Below are positions 56,934 through 64,000 of a stretch of DNA of 64,000 nt, one piece after another. Position 1 is the stretch's first letter, and every line of letters starts with the position of its first letter. A model generated the notes under the pieces. That model was given only the letters and a program-made list of their open reading frames with translations, did not search any database and was not told where the DNA came from. This DNA is from Aphrocallistes beatrix (lineage: Eukaryota > Porifera > Hexactinellida > Sceptrulophora > Aphrocallistidae). The stretch lies in assembly GCA_963281255.1 (NCBI GenBank), contig OY725491.1, positions 3,410,001-3,474,000 on the forward strand. Direction: 5' to 3'. Both the position numbers and the translations under genes were made by a program.

Positions 56934-59900
56934 CTTCCGAATCCTAATTCTCCTCTTCTTCCTACTCCACCACAACCACCAACCATTCCTTACTATAGGC
57001 CTACACCTCTCCTCCCTCTTCCTTGGAGGCATATCTCCTCACTCAGCTCGCACTCTCCTAGTATAAATAGGATCGAGTCAGCTGATCTTCCACTTCCGAA
57101 TCCTAATTCTCCTCTTCTTCCTACTCCACCACAACCACCAACCATTCCTCACTATAAGCCTATACCCCTCCTCCCCGGGTGCTCCGCACCTGAGTCACAT
57201 TCTTCTTCCTATTCCTTCTCTACTTCCTCCTCATTCTTATTCTCATCTTTCTCCTTCCCTCTTGCCTAACACCATGCGTATTTCTTCGGCTCGAAATCCA
57301 TCCAATCTTATTACTATCAAGCCGATTAAATCTTCCCCGCGTGGTCATCCTCATCTCATATCCTTTCATCATCTCAATGCTAGGAATCTTAGGACTAAAT
57401 CCGCTCGTTTTCTTGACTATGTATCTGACCACCATCCTGACGTTGTTGCCGTTACTGAGTCCTGGTTCACGTCAAGGGATGCGGCAGTGAGAGCTGAATG
57501 CACTCCATCCGGCTACCAACCCCTTGATCGTGCTAGGTCTGCACATCGTCAGGGTGGAGGCACTGCACTTCTCTGTCGTGATTCCTTCACGCTGAAGTGC
57601 AATGCATCTGGTGAAGTATCATCTTTTGAGTTCTCGGATTGGACTATCTCTTCTTCTGAAATCTCCCTTCGTATTATCCTAATTTATCGGCCTCCCTACT
57701 CAAGGAATCATCCTATTTCTATTTCTACCTTCCTTGATCAGTTTTCTTCTCTCCTCGAACCCATCCTCTTATGCAAGGAGCCCCTAATAATAACTGGAGA
57801 CTTTAATATCCATGTCGACATCCCGTCTGAGTCTTTACAATTCTCCGAGCTCCTGCGTTCTCTATCTTTGATCCAGCATGTGAATCAGCCAACTCATGAG
57901 AAGGGTCACATTCTCGATCTAATAATATCCCGTTCTGCAGACAACATCATCCTCTCTGATCCCTCTCCTGTTCCTCTTTTCTCTGACCATTTCTCCATCT
58001 CTTGTAGTCTCTCGCTTTCCAAACCTTCTCTTTCCTCTCAGGAGGTTACCTATCGTTCCAAATCCATCAACCTCCCAATCTTTCTTGCTGATCTCGCTTC
58101 CTCTGATCTCTGTGCTCGCCCACCTGATCATCTTGAGGAACTTATTGTATCATATAACAGCACCTTATCCTCTATCTATGATCAGCATGCTCCTCCGTGA
58201 TCCAAAACCATAGTCACCCGTCCCCGTGTCCCTTGGTTCACCAGTAGCATCAAGCAGGCCAAGCGAGCGAGAAGGAAAGCTGAACGGAAGTGGCGCCAGT
58301 CTAATGACTCTGACCATTTGGCTGAATTCAAGCATCAGAGGAATCTTGTGACTGACCTGATGAACAGGGAACGTCGCAGTTTCTATTCTGATTGGATCAG
58401 TCAGTCCTGTCATGACCAGCGCTCACTCTTCCGTAAGGCTAACACACTTCTCGGCTTACGCCAGCAACAGGTCCTACCACCTCATGCTGATAAGGCTGCT
58501 CTTTCTCAGGAACTCGCCAACTTCTTTGTTCTTAAGGTAGATAACATCCGTTCCACCATTGATTCAAGTGCATCGTCGTCTTCCGTTACCCCCTCAGATA
58601 ATTCAAACAGCGAATCCCAACATACTTTCCACCAATTCAAAGAATTATCTGAGGAAGAAATTGTTTCCCTTGTTTCCTCTGCTCCTAATAAATCTTGCAT
58701 CCTCGATCCTATCCCAGCATCCTTGGTCAAATCATCTCTACCCATCCTAGCGCCCATCCTTACGAAAATCGTAAATGGTTCCCTCTCCACTGGTCATTTT
58801 CCTTCTCCCTGGAAGCGCGCCATCATCTTGCCCAAACTTAAAAGACCAAATCTTGATCCCATCTTCTCTAACTATCGTCCACTTAGCAATCTTTCTTCCA
58901 TTTCTAAGATCACAGAGGGCCGCTTCCATCCAGGTCGTGAATCATCTTACATTACATCATCTCTTCCCCGGGACGCAGTCTGCCTATCGTAAACACCACA
59001 GTACGGAGACTGCACTCCTGAAGGTCACAAACGACATCCTCCTCAGCATGAATCGCCAACACGTATCTCTTCTGGTTCTTCTTGATCTTAGTTCAGCCTT
59101 CGACACCGTCTCCAGTCTCATTTCGGCATTTGCGGCTCTTCTCTGTCTTGGTTTGAATCTTACCTCTCTGGTAGGACTCAATTCGTTTCGATTAAGGGTT
59201 CTAATTCCTCCAATATCCCGGTCCAACACGGAGTTCCTCAGGGTTCTTGGCTCGGTCCGCTTCTCTTTAGCCTCTATACTAGTCCTCTATTCGACCTCAT
59301 TAGGTCCCACCTCCCCGACATGCACTGCTATGCCGACGATACTCAGGTCTATCTTTCTTTTAAACCCGGTTCCATCTCTTCTGAAGAATCGGCTTTCTCC
59401 GCCATCCAATCTTGCATCTCCGCGATCCGTTCCTGGCTCCTCACCAACAAGTTGCTTATCAATGACACCAAGACTGAGTTCCTTATAATAGGGACTCGTC
59501 AACAACTATCTAAGGTTCAAACTGATAGCATCTCTGTTGGTGAGTCGAGAATCTCTTCTTCCAAAGAAGTACGGAATCTTGGAACTTGGCTCGACAATAC
59601 CCTCTCAATGTCTACTCAGGTCAGCAAAGTTGCCTCCTCCTGCTTCTACTACATCTATAACATCCGGCGTATTAGAAAGTATCTCTCTAGGGAAGTCTGT
59701 GAAACTCTTGTTAATTCTCTTATCACATCTCGTCTTGATTATTGTAACAGTCTCTTGTATGGTTGCCCCTCATCCCTCTTAGCTCGACTCCAGCGAGTCC
59801 AGAACAGTGCAGCCAGGCTTATCTACAATGCCTCTCGTACCTTTTCGTCATCTCCTCTTCTTATTAACCTCCACTGGCTGCCTGTTAAACATCGTATCCT

Positions 59901-60380
59901 CTTCAAAACCCTCCTCATAACTTAAAAAGCCATCCAATCTCTTGCTCCGGACTATATCATCCAGCTCATACAGGTTAAGTCATCCAATCGTAGTCTACGA
60001 TCATCCAACGCCATCCTCCTTGAGCATCCTACTATCAAATCTTCCAAAACTCTGGGTGATCGTGCATTCACTTTAGCTGCGCCTGTTGAGTGGAATCTTC
60101 TGCCTCCTAGCATTCGGAATGCCCCCTCACTTCTTCTCTTCAAAAAACTCTTGAAAACTCATCTTTTCCGTATCGCGCACGACATATCCACTTAAACCAA
60201 TTTCAACGCATATACATACTTTACAAGCATACATACGCATACATACACATACATACACATACATACCTAAATGCAAAACACACTCCTACTTTTATTGAAT
60301 TGTACAGCGCACTTGAACATATTCATATGGAATCTGTGCTATATAAATGTATATTATTATTATTATTATTATTATTATTT
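56934..60380 (+). mobile_element. CR1/L2-type LINE, copy 2
   Basis: Starts CTTCCGAATCCTAATTCTCC; the same 20-mer recurs 159 bp downstream (57093), so the 5' UTR holds a partial tandem monomer. It ends with TACAGCGCACTTGAA, ATATAAATG and a (TTA)n tail. The interior is near-identical to copy 1 but has no Helitron-like insert. Short tandem-repeat tails instead of poly(A) are typical of the CR1/L2 lineage. Confidence 0.93.
57262..60195 (+). pseudogene. LINE endonuclease and reverse transcriptase, copy 2 (broken)
   Basis: ORF 57262-58200: APE-type endonuclease with HLNARNLRTKS, TESWF, GGGTALLCRD, LIYRPPYS, ITGDFNIHVD and FSDHF, ended by TGA (58198) after HAPP. In the same frame SKTIVTRPRVPWFTSSIKQA continues the linker into 58318-58992, with NKSCILDPIPASLVK and NYRPLSNLSS. 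After a frameshift near 58915 come QSAYRKHHSTETALLK and LDLSSAFDTV. After a deletion/frameshift, RTQFVSIKGSNSSNIPVQHG, VPQGSWLGPLLFSLY and HCYADDTQVYLSF (59320 on). A private TAA at 59923 (LLIT then KAIQ) splits the C-terminal region, which ends FRIAHDIST at 60195. The other lesions are shared with copy 1. Confidence 0.92.
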
Positions 60381-61284
60381 ATCTTTTAGTTCGCAGCTAT
60401 ACCATGTATATATAGTCTATGATTCTGAAATGAGTGCCAGTGCCCGCCTATTACAGTAGTGTTGTAAGATGAATATAAAATGTTGACACAGGTGTTAGAA
60501 TAGATGGATGGTTCATGGGCCGACGAATTTGCTACAATCACAACAAAGTGAGATACTTTGTACGGCTAGACACAGGGTGTGTCAGCTCATAATCAATTGC
60601 AACCCTATCATTATTTTTTTCGGCCTTGGATACCTTGGTCAGTTTTGACACCTGCCTGATGAAGTTGCATTTTTTTCCATGACATATCATTTCTGATAAT
60701 CTCTTTATTTTATTAATATCGTGGTGGTGGTCGTAATACCTGTCACCACTGTAATTGCCACTTGTTGTGCCATGTTTTGCCATTCGAACGTAGTATTGTG
60801 AATTTTGGACATTTGTATCATGTGCAAATTCTATACATATACTATGTACCTCTAATTTGCATTTTCCCCATCTTTTGATTATGATTACTACTCTTAGATA
60901 TAGATACTTGTTATGCGTTTAATACTTGTACGTATATGGATGGTGGATGATGTAATTCAGCTCACGTTGATTAATGCTAAAATTGAAAATACTTGTATTG
61001 ACTCGATCGAGCATTTTGAAGAGTGTCTCTCTCACGTTATAAAGCCTCTTGTTATTGCTGTAAAGAGAAATGCCTTCTATCCAGCAGTCAGTTAAAGCAA
61101 TGCCGCTTCATCCCGCATCCCAGCGCCAATAACAACAATGCCCGAGAATATGATGATGTACTCATCAATTTATGAACATGGCCTTTATCCCGAGAAAAAC
61201 AAGCGAATTGAGTAAAACAGACAATGATGATTCATATAAGGAAACACAAGACACATGGAATACAAAAGTCAAACGGGAAATACA
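60381..61284. other. No feature seen
   Basis: AT-rich; no supportable gene. Confidence 0.4.
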
Positions 61285-61621
61285 GTAGATCATAGCATTC
61301 TATATACTAAGGCAATGGCACTCTATTCAAAATCTGGACCATGGATGGCAATTACCATGGGCTTTCAAAATATCATGTATTGTTATACTGCCTTTCATTA
61401 CTATTCTAAAGTACTCTAATGTAACATTTGATTGATTTTAATGATTTCGGACCACCCAACCCACTTAAAATGAACATATTATTATACACTTTAATGGTAA
61501 AATCACAATCAATACACTGCTAAATAAAAGATAAAGTGTGACAATTCATTTATAACTAGACTAGATTCTTCATTCTCTCCTCTCTCTCTCTCTCTAAAAC
61601 AAAAGAACATAGAAAAAAATA

Positions 61622-61808
61622 GTCAGGGCCGCTTATTGTGAACCACCAAGGGGGGCAAGAATCTGTTCATAATAGAAATACTTCATATTAATTAACCGGA
61701 CTTGATTCAATGCAAATCCTATCTAAAAAAAGGAATTCGGACCAGGAGGTTAGTTCATAATAAACGAATGTTCATATTAAGCGGGTTCATAGTAAGCGAC
61801 CCTGACTG
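61622..61808. mobile_element. 187-bp pogo-like MITE nested in the THAP element
   Basis: The ends GTCAGGGCCGCTTATTGTGA and (inverted) CAGTCAGGGTCGCTTACTAT are next to TA on both sides (the left end lacks the first CA). Related to the MITE at 35663-35825. Confidence 0.78.
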
Positions 61809-61959
61809 TAGTGATATTTTTAGCTTAGTGTTATCTCTATTTCATCACTACGAATGTAGACTTCAGAAGAATGACATGACGCTCTAAATCGTTAAATTGG
61901 AAGCAAATTCTAGAATTTTAGTATACTCACCCTCTAAACCAATACTATTTTCATCTTAG

Positions 61960-62797
61960 CATTAGTGATATTATGAATGGCATTATTCACGTGTTGAATC
62001 GAAGGGGTGGATGAGGAAATTACCTTCTCATTTTTAATAATTTCAAATAATTCGACTTCATTAATGATATTTTCCAATGACATGGTATCGGTTAGTGAGT
62101 GGCAGGATAGTTAAATTTTGTTTGTTTCCTTATAAAAAGCCTTGTGATATAAATTTTCATTAATAATTATTGAACGTTCGATTGTAGAAATTTCATTATG
62201 ATATTGTATCTTAAGAAAAAAGATGACCGTTGAATTTGGTCAATACATAACCCACCGACGGGACGGGAGGGAGTTCGACTAGATGCAATTTAGAATTAAT
62301 ACAATTAAGAGTAGAAATAGTAAACTTAGCTTCTGTTTCTTTGAATTCCGCAAGACTTTTCTGATATGCTTCTTATATCCTCCTTTACTCCTTGTCATAT
62401 AGGGATAGTCTTTGACAACTAACAGTAGCTTCCGTCAGACAACTAGGACAGTTAGGAAAGATGCTAGGGACTGCACCCTTCTTGAGACCCACTTTCTTCC
62501 TTTCCGTCTCAATCATCCTCAATCCATCTGAGAATTGAATGGTCATTTCGATGTCTTCTTCATGGAAATGGCGTATGCAGAGCTTGAAATAAAAAAACAA
62601 ATTACTATATACTATTATGATTAAAGTGTATTATCAAACATACCCTCAATCGTTTGTTCATCTCGTAGTCTTCTCTCCGCCGAGGTATAGCTCGGAACCA
62701 TTTTTCACGAGTTACATTGTCAGCAGGAAAAGAGAAAACAGGTTGGATTCATCTTATCACAATAGCTTGACTTACAACCAGGTACCAGACGAGCCAT
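61960..62797 (-). pseudogene. THAP-domain transposon protein, locus 2
   Basis: From ATG 62797: MARLVPGCKSSYCDKM, then after a +1 shift (or a very small intron at the GTAAGT following GGTT) PVFSFPADNVTREKWFRAIP and EDYEMNKRLR. A 61-nt intron (62643-62583, GTATGT...TTTCAAG) joins to LCIRHFHEEDIE and LKKGAVPSIFPNCPSCL. This covers a full C2CH THAP finger: the two early Cys, the Trp, and the C and H of CIRHF. Downstream frames carry SLAEFKETEAKFTISTLN and LHLVELPPVP, matching FIVNSL / LTLISLP of locus 1, and MSLENIINEVELFEIIKNEK. The C-terminal part is broken by several stops. It lies within the TIR element and is presumably its DNA-binding transposase or accessory protein. Confidence 0.72.
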
Positions 62798-62819
62798 GTT
62801 GAAAAGTATGCTGTGAATC

Positions 62820-63300
62820 GAGTAATAGTGAGAATAGGGTAGAATAGAGCAGACGTGATGTGAAGATGAATGTTGAATAGACAAACGATGTGCAGATAGG
62901 CGATTTGAGTGAGTGACAATATTTTGAGAACATTTTGAAATATCGTAAAAATATCGTTTTTAATTATTATGGGTGACCAAAATGTGGCTAGTCATTTTAT
63001 TCAGTGACGTTTATTGGACAGAAGTTGACACATATTGGTAAATTCACAGGCTTATTTCGAAGTAATTACATCAGTGCATCTATTTCCTGAACCTGAGGTT
63101 GTAAAAATCAAGAGGTTGTCATTGTAAGGTGATGTATTCTGATATTTTTCACGCATAGATAGATGATGCCAATATCCAGGAAAAAGAATTATTTCAGTTT
63201 CTGAAAATTATTCCAAAATATCTAAGTAAGTAGGGAGTATATGAATTTATCATATTTAATCATAAAATCATAAAACTTGATAAATTAATTGTCTAGAAAG
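62820..63300. other. Right interior of the THAP element, no gene
   Basis: Probably the 5' region of the THAP gene; no specific promoter motif is claimed. Confidence 0.35.
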
Positions 63301-63384
63301 TTCGATGATAATTGCCATCCATGGTCCAGATTTTGAATAGAGTGCCATTGCCATAGTATATATAATGCTATGAGTAGATCAAGA

Positions 63385-64000
63385 AAAAGCTATATTAATC
63401 AGAGATGAGGGGGAGGGGGAGGGGGGGTCTTTATTTCGATGATTTCTTCCAAATGTTCTAATTTTGTCCGCCACTTTTTTCAACGCTGACTGGTGGCCCA
63501 AATGTTCCACTCCACGAGTCTATCCTAAATGGGAGAAAATTGGGGCGATTCCTGACACAATTTGAGAATATTACTGTTTGTTACAGGGCAAAGTTGTGTG
63601 ACGGAAAGGTGGAGCACAGTTTTAAATACGTGGAAGAAATGTCCTCCTCCTTTTGATCGTAGAAGATACTATTCGCTGTCCACCTCGAAGAATATCTGGA
63701 GAGAGCAGTTTCTTCGCAGCACTCAAATTGGGGCGTAAAATGGAGGAGTATAGGCGCAGGTGAGCCGGGAGGATTGGTGGGAGCGGGACCCTCACCAACA
63801 TTATTCTCACCCTGGTCGCTATCATCACTACTATGCTCGTCATCATACTCGTCGTGGGCATACCACTGATCGCAATCCTCGTGATAGCCCTCAGCGGAGG
63901 GAAAAGCAGCCGAGGGATGAGGTTGGTACGAATTGTGGGCCGTGGCAACAGCGACGCGCACTTCTCCAGGCATGGCTTGACATCTGGCCAGCTGTGTGAA
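63385..64000 (-). pseudogene. Crypton-like tyrosine recombinase, copy 2, cut by the window edge
   Basis: Only the 3' end is present. The minus-strand frame (63973-63581, opening CQAMPGEVRVAVATAHNSYQ) gives the same tail as copy 1, but with an extra in-frame acidic segment of about 50 residues (WYAHDEYDDEHSSDDSDQGE onward, to FECCE) that copy 1 lacks. It then continues ETALSRYSSRWTANSIFYDQ to the same SHNFAL end. The 3' flank from 63385 matches that of copy 1 from 50310, with an expanded GGGGGA run. The catalytic domain would lie beyond 64000. Confidence 0.65.

Larger units (their letters stand above)
61290..63373. mobile_element. 2.08-kb TIR element carrying a THAP-domain gene
   Basis: The terminal inverted repeats of about 66 bp begin TCATAGCATT and share GGCAATGGCACTCTATTCAA and TCTGGACCATGGATGGCAAT (61290-61356, 63308-63373). 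GTAGATCA occurs at both borders (61285-61292 and 63374-63381), giving a 5-bp (GTAGA) or, if the left TIR starts at TAGC, an 8-bp duplication. THAP-type transposases with 8-bp duplications are known from the P superfamily. The element also contains the pogo-like MITE 61622-61808. Confidence 0.85.

Overview
The window looks like AT-rich invertebrate metazoan genomic DNA. It has no bacterial-style operons. Coding stretches are broken into exons separated by very short introns (about 50-90 nt, GT...AG), and almost everything recognisable is transposable-element derived: a CR1/L2-type LINE, mariner, Tc1, pogo/Tigger, Mutator-like, THAP-domain and tyrosine-recombinase elements, hAT-type MITEs and a Helitron-like repeat. 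I cannot assign the species. Combinations like this (Mutator-like transposases with PHD fingers, KRBA2-like integrases, abundant MITEs) are seen in cnidarians, molluscs, sponges and crustaceans.

Left part (1-22.6 kb): a decayed KRBA2-like integrase (1.3-2.2 kb), a hAT MITE with a perfect 8-bp target duplication, two Mutator-like transposase fossils on the minus strand (3.9-5.5 and 11.0-13.5 kb, the second with a MITE and a (CAT)n tract inside its coding region), and a TTAA-type element fragment with a MITE inside it. A deeply nested block at 14.8-16.8 kb contains a Helitron-like repeat, a pogo-like MITE, a mariner-type foldback MITE and a Tc1-like MITE. Then come a dead mariner, a self-nested Helitron-like repeat and a THAP-domain gene fossil.

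Middle part (23.3-45.3 kb): the most striking unit is a 5.15-kb element (23307-28458). It has CAGT-type ends next to TA, 554-bp subterminal inverted arms and a ten-exon minus-strand gene. That gene belongs to a conserved but, to my knowledge, functionally undefined invertebrate protein family with possible DDE-like motifs. Further right lie a TTAA element, a mariner transposase, a G-rich minisatellite, a third Mutator-like/PHD locus (36.0-38.4 kb), an unrecognised 175-codon ORF and a pogo/Tigger transposase.

Right part (45.9-64.0 kb): two nearly identical LINE copies lie in opposite orientation about 7 kb apart. They share the same inactivating lesions. One carries a Helitron-like insertion and the other serves as its empty site. 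Between them are a Crypton-like tyrosine recombinase locus and a Tc1 element nested in a repeat nested in a Helitron-like copy. A 2.1-kb TIR element carrying a second THAP gene, directly abutting a second (window-truncated) tyrosine-recombinase copy, closes the window.

No convincing intact host gene, tRNA, rRNA or CRISPR array was found. One two-exon type II membrane protein start (about 56.3-56.6 kb) and two anonymous ORFs are the best candidates for host coding sequence. All alignments were done by eye; no identities were computed.
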